Below, one piece after another: positions 17,508 to 26,623 of a stretch of DNA of 64,000 nucleotides. A model generated the notes under the pieces. That model saw only the letters and a list, made by a program, of their open reading frames with translations, was not told the origin of the DNA and made no database searches. A program made the translations under genes and the position numbers. Source of the stretch: Candidatus Dojkabacteria bacterium (GTDB lineage: Bacteria; Patescibacteria; Dojkabacteria; B142; JAFGFJ01); the NCBI GenBank assembly GCA_016931155.1, contig JAFGFJ010000006.1, positions 62,001 to 126,000 of the forward strand, in the 5' to 3' direction. How positions within the stretch are numbered: the stretch's first letter is position 1; each line of letters starts with the position of its first letter.

Positions 17508-19289
17508 ATGAAAATCTTGAAAAAAATTGCGAGAATTTTTTCTTCAGTCTGTTTTATTTTTGTTCTTCTTCCGATCCAGGAGGCAGATGCTTCAGGGGTT
17601 TTTAATATCACAGTAGATAGGACTTACGAAGTCGACACCTCAGGTCATATGCAGGTCACGGAGACAAGAACAATAAAAAATAATACTCCAAATTTTTATA
17701 TTCAGGCTGGAAGCTTTGAAACATTTCAAATACTTTCATTCAGAATAGGAGCGGCTGAAGGACCTGCTCTCCTTTCTAAATCAGTTTCAACTGCAAAAAT
17801 AACTGATGGAAGTGGAAGATCTCTTTTATTCAGTCATGTTTCAGGAAAAGATAAGGTTGATCTTAAAGTTGAATACCCGATAAATCTAAGCTCGGGACAA
17901 ACAATGGTCTTTAAGCTTCAATATACAAACTACGAACTTTCAGAAAAAATTGGAGCTCTTTACGATGTGTACATACATGGTTTTGACGAGTCATTTAAGT
18001 TTATCACTGAAGACTCAGTTTTGAAGTACAATACAACTCTTATTGTTCCTGATTCTTTCGGTGAGGAAAATTTCGTATCTCCTGCTCCAATCTCAAAGGA
18101 AAACAAAAATGGAAAGATATTATACAAATTCTCGCAGGAATCGCTTGTTGATCAATTCGTATGGCTTCAGCTCGGGAAAAAACAATTTTACAGGTTTAAA
18201 ATTGTGCAGGAGGTAAAAGCCACTGACCAGAGGGATACGGGCTTTTATAATGAATACAGGTTGGTTCTTCCGAGAGATATCGATGAAGCAGAGATTGAAC
18301 AAAAGGTTTATTATTCCTCCATCAACCCTTCACCAAATTATATTGAAACTGATAAGGAAGGAAATCTGGTCGGTACTTTTGAATTCCCGACAAATTTTGC
18401 TGGAGTAATTTCGCTTGATGGATATGCTGAGGTGAGTGTAGCAGGAAGTATTAGTGAAAGTGAAGCTGGGAATATTAGTGATATTTCTGGAGACCTATCT
18501 GATTATCTCAAGCCTGGAAAATACTGGGAAGTGGATGACAGTGAAATTCGAGCAAAAGCGATAGAGCTTAAGGGGTCTGAAGAAAATGTTTATAGAATTG
18601 TTGAGAAAACTTACAGCTATATTGTAAATACAATTGACTATAGCGATGTAAAAAGATTCGGGCTAAACAAGAGACAGGGAGCAAAGAAGACGCTCGAAGG
18701 GGGAGCTGCAGTCTGCATGGAATACTCGGATTTATTTTTAACTCTTACTCGTGCTCAGGGGATTCCTGCAAGAGCTGCGTTTGGTTATGGTTATGATTCT
18801 CGTGTTCCAAGTACCGAACAGGAATCACATCAGTGGGTGGAGGTATATATGCCGGGGGTAAATAAATGGGTGAGTGTAGAGGTAACATGGGGTGAGAGTG
18901 GGACGACACTTATTGGTGGGGATATGAACCATTTCTACACGCATTTGGCTGGCGAACATCCCGAAAAACCAAATCCGGTAGAGCTTACCAGCTTTGGTAG
19001 TGTGAAGGATTTGACTTCTCCAGAGTTTGAAATAAGCGTTATGGAAAGTCGACCGGAAGGTGATTATCAGGAAGTGGAAGATCTTTTAAGGGAGTATCCT
19101 CATAAAAAGACATGGGTCAATCTTCAAGACCTGACAAAGAGAGTTGCAACTTTTGGAGGGAAAATTATTAATGAAATAGGAGTAGGAAATTCATTTCTGA
19201 TCCTTGGCTCTTGCATGACCTTAATAATTATCGCATGTATTGTAAATGCAATATCAAAATATATGCGCGCAAAAAAAAGAGAGATATAA
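17508..19289 (+). CDS. Secreted, membrane-anchored transglutaminase-like protein
   Basis: 593 aa. Signal peptide at about 1-28, a long beta-rich extracellular region (30-330), a transglutaminase-like core with the catalytic Cys near 403 (A-V-C-M-E-Y-S), His near 441 (E-S-H-Q-W-V-E-V) and an acidic third residue in V-E-V-T-W where the usual Asp is Glu, then a C-terminal helix (about 562-582) and a basic tail. The fold cuts or forms amide bonds; in surface proteins it is often a protease or crosslinker. No LPxTG motif is seen. Own promoter, single-gene unit. Confidence 0.82.
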   Translation: MKILKKIARIFSSVCFIFVLLPIQEADASGVFNITVDRTYEVDTSGHMQVTETRTIKNNTPNFYIQAGSFETFQILSFRIGAAEGPALLSKSVSTAKITDGSGRSLLFSHVSGKDKVDLKVEYPINLSSGQTMVFKLQYTNYELSEKIGALYDVYIHGFDESFKFITEDSVLKYNTTLIVPDSFGEENFVSPAPISKENKNGKILYKFSQESLVDQFVWLQLGKKQFYRFKIVQEVKATDQRDTGFYNEYRLVLPRDIDEAEIEQKVYYSSINPSPNYIETDKEGNLVGTFEFPTNFAGVISLDGYAEVSVAGSISESEAGNISDISGDLSDYLKPGKYWEVDDSEIRAKAIELKGSEENVYRIVEKTYSYIVNTIDYSDVKRFGLNKRQGAKKTLEGGAAVCMEYSDLFLTLTRAQGIPARAAFGYGYDSRVPSTEQESHQWVEVYMPGVNKWVSVEVTWGESGTTLIGGDMNHFYTHLAGEHPEKPNPVELTSFGSVKDLTSPEFEISVMESRPEGDYQEVEDLLREYPHKKTWVNLQDLTKRVATFGGKIINEIGVGNSFLILGSCMTLIIIACIVNAISKYMRAKKREI

Positions 19290-19319
19290 ACCCGTAAAAG
19301 CTATACTGACATATTTCAC

Positions 19320-21056
19320 TTACATCTTTTCTACTGTTTTAATTCCGAGAAGATAAAGCCCATTTTTTATTACCTGGGCTGTGGCTGACACGAGTGCAAG
19401 TCTTGCGTCTCTGTCTTTCTTATCAGCTTTGAGAACCTTGTGCTTTTTGTAAAAGATGTTGAACTTTTGTGCGAGATTGAAAAGGTACTCCGCAATAATG
19501 TGAGGGGAATATTTTGATGTTGCGCTTTCTACTTCTTCAGGAAATTTTGAGATCTGTTTGAGAAGAGTAAGCTCTTCCTGTGAATTTAAAACTTCTCTTA
19601 AGAATAAACTATATCCCGATATATCTGTCGCCTTGCCTCCAGCTTCCCTTAAAATACTTTTTGCTCTTGCGTAAGTGTATTGGATGTAAGGACCGGAATC
19701 ACCTTCAAAACTAAGACTGGATTCTAGATCAAATGCCAGGTATTTAAATGGACTAATTCTTAAGAACGAATATTTAATTGCTCCAACAGCAATAATCTCG
19801 ATGTCTTTATTGGAGATTATTGGATTTTTCCTGGCTTTTACTATTTTCTCTATTCGTTTCTGAGCACTATTCAGTATGTCATTACCCAGCACTACTTCTC
19901 CTTTTCTTGATGACATTTTTCCAGACTTAAGACCGACAAATTCGTATGCATTGTGGTATTGTTTGTCCTTAAAAAGCTCTGGATTCAGCAACTCTTCTAC
20001 CTTAAATGTAACTTTGAAAAAACTGATTTGTTCAACTGCTACGTTATGAATACAAAGATCAATCTTTCCAAAGTCAGTAAATTCTTTGTAAGCAAGCCCA
20101 AGCTCTTTCCCTTCGTATGTCGGCAGTCCCTCGCTGTTTAAAAAAACTCTGGTATCCAATCCATACTTCTCTCCTTCAAAGACCACTGCACCCTCGCTTT
20201 TCTTGAGGATACCTTTTTTAAGAGCCTCATCAATGTGTTTCAAACACGATTTCATTACTTCACTTTCCATGTATTGCCTTTCAAAGGTTGTGTCTACCCG
20301 GTCGTATATTTCCTGGAACTTGTCCAGGCTCCACTTTTTCCCCAACTCCCACAACTTGTTTATCTCTTTATCCTCGCCAGAATATATTTTTTTATTAACC
20401 TCTTTTATTTCATTTTCTATTTTTTTATTTTCTTCAAACTTCCTTGCTCCCTCCGAATAACATTTGCCTAGAAGCGCAACTTTTTCATCGTTCGTTTTTG
20501 GGTAATCTTTGGAGTCAACTTTTCTGAAAGCCCAAAGACACTTTGCGATATGCATGCCAACATCTCCCTGATAATTTGTTCTTATAACTTCAGCACTCTC
20601 TGCTTCCAGTAGTCTTACGATCGATTCTCCGAGAATAATATTTCGGAGATGCCCAATATGAAAAGCTTTAAAAGGGTTTGGTTGGGCGAACTCGACCATT
20701 ATCTTCTTGCCTTTCAGGTTTGAGTTTTCTCCGTATTTATCTCCCTTTGTAAAAACGACTGAAAGCACATTCTTGTAAACATCCGGTGCAATTTTAAAAT
20801 TAATGAATCCTGGATCTGCTACTTGCGAACTACTGATGAGATCATTTTTTCCAATCCCCCCTATAATCTCTTTAGCTATTTTTTTTGGATCCTTTTTCAG
20901 TTTTCTGGATAGTACAAGAGCAACGTTTGTTGCAATGTCGCCCATGGTTTCGTCCTGGGTGTGCTCGAGATGAATATCAGAAGGCTCAATCTTATGCCCG
21001 AGAGATTTTTTTAAGGAATCTGAGATTGTTTTTTGTAAATTCTCTTTTATCTCCAT
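19320..21056 (-). CDS. argS: Arginyl-tRNA synthetase
   Basis: 578 aa class I synthetase. The HIGH motif is in FKAFHIGHLRN (near 133-138); the KMSKS counterpart is GKMSSRKGE near 380; the C-terminal anticodon-binding domain (DALR) covers about 455-578. It charges tRNA-Arg, including the GCG isoacceptor at 1.85 kb. An extended -10 (TGTTAAAAT, minus strand, 21065-21073) lies 8 nt before the ATG. Confidence 0.97.
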   Translation of the reverse strand: MEIKENLQKTISDSLKKSLGHKIEPSDIHLEHTQDETMGDIATNVALVLSRKLKKDPKKIAKEIIGGIGKNDLISSSQVADPGFINFKIAPDVYKNVLSVVFTKGDKYGENSNLKGKKIMVEFAQPNPFKAFHIGHLRNIILGESIVRLLEAESAEVIRTNYQGDVGMHIAKCLWAFRKVDSKDYPKTNDEKVALLGKCYSEGARKFEENKKIENEIKEVNKKIYSGEDKEINKLWELGKKWSLDKFQEIYDRVDTTFERQYMESEVMKSCLKHIDEALKKGILKKSEGAVVFEGEKYGLDTRVFLNSEGLPTYEGKELGLAYKEFTDFGKIDLCIHNVAVEQISFFKVTFKVEELLNPELFKDKQYHNAYEFVGLKSGKMSSRKGEVVLGNDILNSAQKRIEKIVKARKNPIISNKDIEIIAVGAIKYSFLRISPFKYLAFDLESSLSFEGDSGPYIQYTYARAKSILREAGGKATDISGYSLFLREVLNSQEELTLLKQISKFPEEVESATSKYSPHIIAEYLFNLAQKFNIFYKKHKVLKADKKDRDARLALVSATAQVIKNGLYLLGIKTVEKM

Positions 21057-21064
21057 TACAAGGG

Positions 21065-21073
21065 ATTTTAACA
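21065..21073 (-). promoter_or_regulatory. Extended -10 promoter of argS
   Basis: Read on the minus strand the sequence is TGT-TAAAAT, ending 8 nt before the argS ATG at 21056. The same 9-mer stands before def. Confidence 0.5.
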
Positions 21074-21172
21074 GTAAGGAGCAAATATATTAAGTGGTTG
21101 ACATGTAGTGTAGATATTTGTCCACGCTTTCGGTAACATTTTCATTTATCTAACACACATATACAACATATA

Positions 21173-21201
21173 TTGTGCTGCACAAAGAGTCCTGATATAA
21201 T
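21173..21201 (+). promoter_or_regulatory. Promoter upstream of the STAS-like gene
   Basis: TTGTGC (21173-21178), 17-nt spacer, TGA-TATAAT (-10 at 21196-21201). This predicts a leader of about 50 nt. A second TATTAT at 21245-21250, 7 nt before the ATG, could give a leaderless form. Confidence 0.55.
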
Positions 21202-21257
21202 CGCTGTATCAGTTGACTATCAATTGAGAGGTTATTTTAATTTTTATTATTTTACTA

Positions 21258-21755
21258 ATGCCGGAAGAACCATATACACATCCAGAGGGAGAATTAAACA
21301 AGTATACTGCCTTTGAAGTTGAAACTTTTGAATACGAAGGTTATCCACTTGATTCAGTTATAGTCGTTAGTTTCGGGAACATTCGCCGAGATAAGAATCC
21401 CAACATAGCAGAACAATTAAAACAGTTACATCGAGAAATTATAGAGGATCGGGAATATAGAAACAGGTTTACTCATTTAATATTTGATCTTTCAGGTCTA
21501 AGATTTCGTCATATACAAGGTGAAGTTGATATGTACGCTGCATTTGATCCAATAGATACTATAGCGAAAAGTCTTCTAGGTGGCAAAGTTTTCTTTACTG
21601 AACCGGAGAGCACTATAGCTAAAATTGGAGTTAATATGTTTTGTAGTGGGTCTGTTTTTAACCGCCCATGGCTAAGAATTGAAAAAGCAAAAAGTGTCGA
21701 GGAGGCTCTGGGTGAGATTGAGAAACGCATACAATATGCTTGGGGAGAAAAATAG
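21258..21755 (+). CDS. Hypothetical protein, STAS-like fold
   Basis: 165 aa, no named family recognised. The order of elements fits a STAS (anti-sigma-antagonist-like) fold: strand VIVVSFG, helix with AEQLKQLHREI, strand FTHLIFDLSGL, helix DPIDTIAKSLL, strand GKVFFTE, and a last helix SVEEALGEIEKRI like the s-EEAl end of STAS domains. It lacks a clear phosphorylatable Ser after the DLSG strand. It is monocistronic, with its own promoter and the strongest terminator in the window, which suggests a separately controlled or acquired gene. Confidence 0.6.
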   Translation: MPEEPYTHPEGELNKYTAFEVETFEYEGYPLDSVIVVSFGNIRRDKNPNIAEQLKQLHREIIEDREYRNRFTHLIFDLSGLRFRHIQGEVDMYAAFDPIDTIAKSLLGGKVFFTEPESTIAKIGVNMFCSGSVFNRPWLRIEKAKSVEEALGEIEKRIQYAWGEK

Positions 21756-21776
21756 CAGGTATGATATAAACTAATC

Positions 21777-21810
21777 GACCCTACGGGCGTAGCCCGTAGG
21801 GTCTTGTTTG
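21777..21810 (+). terminator. Strong intrinsic terminator
   Basis: A perfect 12-bp stem, GACCCTACGGGC (21777-21788) and GCCCGTAGGGTC (21792-21803), with a 3-nt loop and a T-rich tail TTGTTTGT. It ends the STAS-like gene and insulates dnaG. Confidence 0.9.
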
Positions 21811-21872
21811 TGAGGAGTTCAAAAGGTGAAGTGTTACTCTAATTGGGTGCGGTGTTTGGTATATGTTATTAG

Positions 21873-21881
21873 TGCTACAAT
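21873..21881 (+). promoter_or_regulatory. Extended -10 promoter (TGCTACAAT) of dnaG
   Basis: TGC-TACAAT ends 5 nt before ATG 21887, so the transcript would begin at the start codon. This supports 21887 over the upstream in-frame ATG 21863, which would lie before the transcription start. Confidence 0.6.
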
Positions 21882-21886
21882 TCAGT

Positions 21887-23653
21887 ATGGCAGAGCGCAG
21901 TCAAATTGATGAAATAAAAGAGAAGCTGAATATTGTTGATGTAATTCAGGCATATATTCCAAACCTGAAAAAATCAGGTAGTAACTTCTTCACTCTTTGT
22001 CCCTTTCACAACGAGAAGACTCCTTCATTTTCTATTAATCCTGATCTTGGTATTTATAAATGCTTTGGTTGTGGAGAAGCGGGCGACGTTATTACTTTTA
22101 TTGAAAAAATTGAAGGAGTGGATTTTCCGGAGGCGGTCGAAATTGCTGCTGAGAAAGCGGGAATAAGAATAAAAAAAGTTTTTAGCAAAGCAGATAAAGA
22201 AAAACAAGGAATTAGAAAAAGAATAATTGAAGCAAACGAACTTTCTGTAAGATTCTTTGGTCATGCTCTTCTCAAACATAGAGCAGGAAAAAAAGCACGA
22301 GAATACGTAAAGGCAAGAAAGATTGAAACAAGAGAGATAGAAAACTTTCGCATTGGGTATGCTCCGGAATCATTCAACTCTCTTATGGATTTTCTTTTAA
22401 AGAAAAAATTCAGTGAAAAAGAACTGGTTTCATTTGGATTACTTGTAAGTAAAAATGGGAGAATTTATGACAAATTCCGTGGAAGACTTATGTTTCCGAT
22501 ATTTAACACAAAGGGTGAAGTAGCAGGCTTTAGTGGAAGGATTATTGACAAAGATGCCCTGGGCCCAAAATATTTGAATTCTCCTGAAACAATCATGTTT
22601 AACAAGTCTTCTCTTGTCTATGGTCTTTTTCAATCGAGAGAGGCGATCAGGAAAGAAAATTTTGTAATAATATCAGAAGGACAGATTGATGTTCTTTCTT
22701 CTCACAAAGAAGGTGTGGGAAACATTGTTGCTCCTCTTGGAACTTCACTCACAGAAATTCAACTTAAGGCTCTGAAGAGATATTGTGACTCAATTTATTT
22801 TTCATTCGACACAGATCTCGCAGGAGAAAAGGCTTTACTGAGAAGTGTTGAAGTTGCTCAAAAAACAGGTTTTGAAGTCAAGGCAATAAACCTTGGAAAG
22901 TTTACCGACGCTGATGAGCTTATCCGGCAATACCCCGGGCAGTGGCCGATAGTTGTTCAAAAGGCAGAACCAGTGATTGAACATATGGTGCGAAGACTAA
23001 GTAAAAGAATTAATCTGGGTGAAGCAAAAGGAAAGGCAGAATTTGCGAAGATTATTCTTCCAATGATTGATAGTCTTACAGACAGGATTCAGCAGTCTCA
23101 TTACATCAAAAAAATATCGGTTATAATTGATACTGATGAAGAAGTCCTCAGAGAAGAGCTTGACAGGTTTAGGGTCAAAACTGAAAAAAAGGAAAGGGAG
23201 GAAGAGCAGGAAGGAGCGATTTTTTTAAAGAGATCAGAATCGCTTTCAAGAGAAGAATACCTGGCAGCACTTGTTCTTCAGAATGCAGATTATTTTAAAG
23301 AGCTCAATAATAACCTTACAGACATTAATGAGATAATAAAAAACACAAATATAGTCAACATTCTGACACTTTTTAGAGAGGCAAAAAACCTAAAAATACT
23401 TTCTAACAAACTCGGGAAGAATGAAAAGAGCTTATTTGAAAAGTTGATTCTGATGCCCATTTCTATATTTAATGATGAGGATGAGATAAAAAATGAATTT
23501 GCTGGCATTGTAAAAAACTTGAGAATGATTCATATCAGGGAGGAAATAAATGCGATCAAGAAAAAAATCAATGAAATTGATGCAAAGGGAGAAGATACGG
23601 AAAATCTCGTTAGAGAGCTTGATGCTCTAAGCAAGAAGTTAAAATCGTGCTAA
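21887..23653 (+). CDS. dnaG: DNA primase
   Basis: 588 aa from ATG 21887. The CHC2 zinc finger uses C38, H41, C59 and C62; the core has YGLFQSREAI, the TOPRIM Glu in IISEGQIDV and the DxD in SFDTDLAGEKA. The C-terminal region (430-588) is helical and lysine-rich, a degenerate helicase-interaction domain. It makes RNA primers for the replisome. ftsK follows after 11 nt but appears to have its own -10. Confidence 0.97.
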   Translation: MAERSQIDEIKEKLNIVDVIQAYIPNLKKSGSNFFTLCPFHNEKTPSFSINPDLGIYKCFGCGEAGDVITFIEKIEGVDFPEAVEIAAEKAGIRIKKVFSKADKEKQGIRKRIIEANELSVRFFGHALLKHRAGKKAREYVKARKIETREIENFRIGYAPESFNSLMDFLLKKKFSEKELVSFGLLVSKNGRIYDKFRGRLMFPIFNTKGEVAGFSGRIIDKDALGPKYLNSPETIMFNKSSLVYGLFQSREAIRKENFVIISEGQIDVLSSHKEGVGNIVAPLGTSLTEIQLKALKRYCDSIYFSFDTDLAGEKALLRSVEVAQKTGFEVKAINLGKFTDADELIRQYPGQWPIVVQKAEPVIEHMVRRLSKRINLGEAKGKAEFAKIILPMIDSLTDRIQQSHYIKKISVIIDTDEEVLREELDRFRVKTEKKEREEEQEGAIFLKRSESLSREEYLAALVLQNADYFKELNNNLTDINEIIKNTNIVNILTLFREAKNLKILSNKLGKNEKSLFEKLILMPISIFNDEDEIKNEFAGIVKNLRMIHIREEINAIKKKINEIDAKGEDTENLVRELDALSKKLKSC

Positions 23654-23664
23654 TATAGTTTGCC

Positions 23665-25920
23665 ATGGCAAGACGAGGGAGAAAACGTACAAAAACTATT
23701 ACTTATCAGAGCGAGGAAACGAAGTCTCTTGCAGGTCTTTTATGCTTGATTTTGGCGTCACTATTTTTCTTGAGCTATTTTGTTGAGGCTCCTGCATTTG
23801 AATTGATCGGAAAACTTTTTGGGCAGATAACTTTTCTGGCAGGAATATTTCTAATAAATCTGGGGCTGTATTTTCTCTGTGTAGACTGGGCGATGGCAAA
23901 AAAATCTTCTCTCTTTGGACAGATTATTCTTCTCTTTTCTCTGGCCATACTTCTACATACGACTTTTACTTCAAAAAGAGATGCTCTTGATCTTGCGGAG
24001 AAGGGAGGTTTGGGAGGACTTGTTGGTTATACACTTGCATGGAAATTTTTTATTGAGTATTTTACCCGGTCAGTAACGATAGTACTTATGGCAGTAATAG
24101 TATTGATTTCTACTCTTTTTACTCTGACTATTTCAATAAAAAGATTTATTGATCATATCGGAAAGGGATTTAAATGGATGAGTGGAGGGCTTTACTTGAA
24201 AAAAGAGAATACAAAGGGAATCAAGCCGGATGCTACAGGTAACGTTATTCAGCCTTCTGAGCCAGCGAAAATGTTTGGCGATTTTGGAGCAGGTAAAATG
24301 TTGTCAGCGGAGGAGAATAAGAGTGAGAATATGAAACTTGAGAATAACCCTGATTTTGTCAGGGGGGAAATAAGTCATGAGCACAAAAAGGAGGATGGAA
24401 TGACTCAGCCAAAAGTTGAAATAAAGGAAGACAAAAAAGAAGGGGCTTTTGTGAACGAGGAACTTCAGTATCCTGAGTGGAAGCTGCCACCTATTGCTTT
24501 GTTGAATCCTCCTGTTAATAAAAAAATTTCACAGGACAACATTAAGCAGAATGCAGATATCATAGAGCAGACGCTTCAAAGCTTCGGCGTAAAAGCCCAG
24601 GTAGTTGATGTTTTGATAGGTCCAACAGTTACTCAATATGCCTTAAATATTGCACTTGGCACAAAGGTATCAAAAATAGCAAATCTAAAAAACGACCTGG
24701 CTCTTGCTCTTGCGACAAGCTCAAATGCAATAAGAATAGAAGCTCCAATTACTGGTACTTCTTATGTCGGGATTGAAGTTCCAAATTCAGAAAGAGAAAC
24801 TATTGTGGTAAAACAACTCGTTGAATCTCCTGATTTCCAGGACGGAAAAAATAATCTTGGTGTTGTGATCGGGAAAAATGTAAGTGGGAAAAATATAACG
24901 ACGGATCTTCAGAAAATGCCGCACTTGCTCATTGCCGGGGCTACTGGATCCGGAAAATCCGTACTTACAAACACGTTTATAATAAGTCTTTTGATGACCA
25001 AAACTCCTGATGAAGTCAGATTTATAATGGTCGACCCTAAACAGGTGGAGCTTTCTGATTACAATGGTATCCCCCACCTTTTGACTCCGGTAATTACGGA
25101 AATGGAAAAAGTAAAACACTCACTTATCTGGGCAATTGCAGAAATGGAAAAACGCTACACTATTTTTTCCGAGGCCAAAGTTAGAAATATTGAGGGATAC
25201 AATCAGATGATGGGATTTGCGGCTCTTCCCTACATTATTATTGTAATAGATGAAATGGCAGATATGATGTTAACAGGTGGAGCTGAGGTGGAAACTGCAA
25301 TTGTAAGACTCGCACAAAAAGCCAGGGCTACAGGAATACATTTGCTTCTTGCTACACAAAGACCATCTGTTGATGTTCTTACCGGTCTTATTAAAGCAAA
25401 CATACCAGGAAGAATCGGAATGAGTGTGGCGACCCAGATTGACTCAAGAGTAATTCTAGATCAGATTGGAGCTGAATCGCTTCTTGGGCGTGGAGACTTG
25501 CTGTTCAAGGAACCGGATAAGAACAAACCTTACAGGGTGCAGGCTGTATGGCTGTCCCAGGAAGAAGTGCATAGGGTTGTTAAATTCATCAAGGATCAGG
25601 TTCCTGAAGTACACTACACAAGTGAGGTTGTGCAGAAAGCAAAAGATCCGAATGCTCCTGAAAGTGCTGATCTTGCAATGACAATCTCCGATGACGAGTT
25701 GTTTATCGAAGCAGCAAAGATTGTTATTTCCTCTCAAAAGGGGTCTGCCTCGCTAATTCAGAGGAAATTAAGTGTTGGCTATAACAGGGCGGCAAGGCTG
25801 TTGGATGAGCTTGAAGAAAAGGGGATTGTTGGGGCTCAAAGAGGGAGTAAACCTAGAGAGGTTTTGGTAAAGGATCTGGATAGTTTTGTGAGGCAGTTCG
25901 AAAGTAAACCGGCAAGTTGA
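23665..25920 (+). CDS. ftsK: DNA translocase FtsK/SpoIIIE
   Basis: 751 aa. Four hydrophobic helices in 25-170, a charged linker (175-270), then the alpha/beta motor with Walker A G-A-T-G-S-G-K-S near 427-434, VDPKQVELSDYNGIPHLL, Walker B IIVIDEMADMM and ATQRPSVDV. The C-terminal winged-helix gamma domain (about 675-740, QRKLSVGYNRAARLLDELEEKGIV) reads KOPS-like polarity sequences. It pumps DNA through the closing septum. An extended -10 (TGCTAATAT, 23648-23656) lies 8 nt before the ATG. Confidence 0.97.
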   Translation: MARRGRKRTKTITYQSEETKSLAGLLCLILASLFFLSYFVEAPAFELIGKLFGQITFLAGIFLINLGLYFLCVDWAMAKKSSLFGQIILLFSLAILLHTTFTSKRDALDLAEKGGLGGLVGYTLAWKFFIEYFTRSVTIVLMAVIVLISTLFTLTISIKRFIDHIGKGFKWMSGGLYLKKENTKGIKPDATGNVIQPSEPAKMFGDFGAGKMLSAEENKSENMKLENNPDFVRGEISHEHKKEDGMTQPKVEIKEDKKEGAFVNEELQYPEWKLPPIALLNPPVNKKISQDNIKQNADIIEQTLQSFGVKAQVVDVLIGPTVTQYALNIALGTKVSKIANLKNDLALALATSSNAIRIEAPITGTSYVGIEVPNSERETIVVKQLVESPDFQDGKNNLGVVIGKNVSGKNITTDLQKMPHLLIAGATGSGKSVLTNTFIISLLMTKTPDEVRFIMVDPKQVELSDYNGIPHLLTPVITEMEKVKHSLIWAIAEMEKRYTIFSEAKVRNIEGYNQMMGFAALPYIIIVIDEMADMMLTGGAEVETAIVRLAQKARATGIHLLLATQRPSVDVLTGLIKANIPGRIGMSVATQIDSRVILDQIGAESLLGRGDLLFKEPDKNKPYRVQAVWLSQEEVHRVVKFIKDQVPEVHYTSEVVQKAKDPNAPESADLAMTISDDELFIEAAKIVISSQKGSASLIQRKLSVGYNRAARLLDELEEKGIVGAQRGSKPREVLVKDLDSFVRQFESKPAS

Positions 25921-25940
25921 TCTGCATTCAAGTTTTCTCT

Positions 25941-26606
25941 TTACCCCTCTATTTTATACCCAATTCCATAAACTGTTTTAATTAATTTTTTCTTAAATCC
26001 GTCGTCAACTTTTTTTCTGAGATACCTTATATATACATCCACAATGTTGAGATATCTTTCACTATCCATTCCCCACACTTTTTCAAAAAGAGAATCTCTG
26101 CCTACGGTAGTATTTCTGTTTTTTACAAGACAAAAAAGCAATCCAAACTCCTTTCCTGATAGTTTTACCTTTTGTTTTGCCCTTCTTACTTCTCTTTTAC
26201 ATATGTCCAAAATAAGGTTATCTATGCGAATAGTTTCAATGTAAAAAGCTGGTGGTCTTCTTAGAAGTGAATCAATATGGGCTTTGAGTTCTCCAGAATC
26301 TATACCTATGTCGACAACTTCATCAGCACCCAGATTTAATATTTCAATTTTTTCTTTTCTATTTTGTTTTTCAAGAATGGCGAGAACTGGTTGTCCGACA
26401 CCATCCTTGCGAAGCCTGCGGCATACAAGAACTTTGTCTCCGTTTAGTGAGGAGTCAAGAATAATGAGATCAAAATTACAGTATTTAACAAGAGATATCT
26501 GCTCCTTGGAAATTTTTCTAAGCTCATATTGCTCAGATGGGATCAAGTTAATTATTTTGCTGGGTTGAGGCGCAGGTGAGTCCTGAATAACTAAGATTTT
26601 GTTCAT
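25941..26606 (-). CDS. OmpR-type response regulator with degenerate receiver
   Basis: 221 aa. An N-terminal receiver-like domain (1-115) and a C-terminal winged helix (about 125-221) with the OmpR pattern KLSGKEFGLLFCLVKNRNTT broken before a DVYIRYLRKK helix. The receiver keeps the phosphoacceptor position D51 (IILD-SS) but has lost other required residues: the acidic pair is D9-S10, the conserved Thr/Ser is replaced (VLAILEK), and the invariant Lys before the final helix is missing (DEVVDIGID). It may therefore work without phosphorylation. No histidine kinase is nearby. It lies 17 nt downstream of the degenerate DHH gene, so they share a transcript. Confidence 0.82.
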   Translation of the reverse strand: MNKILVIQDSPAPQPSKIINLIPSEQYELRKISKEQISLVKYCNFDLIILDSSLNGDKVLVCRRLRKDGVGQPVLAILEKQNRKEKIEILNLGADEVVDIGIDSGELKAHIDSLLRRPPAFYIETIRIDNLILDICKREVRRAKQKVKLSGKEFGLLFCLVKNRNTTVGRDSLFEKVWGMDSERYLNIVDVYIRYLRKKVDDGFKKKLIKTVYGIGYKIEG

Positions 26607-26623
26607 GGGGGGTTAAATAAAAA

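Noticed and set aside
21098..21120. TTGACA at 21098-21103 as a promoter
   Set aside because: No -10 lies 16-18 nt downstream; the promoter at 21173-21201 fits better.
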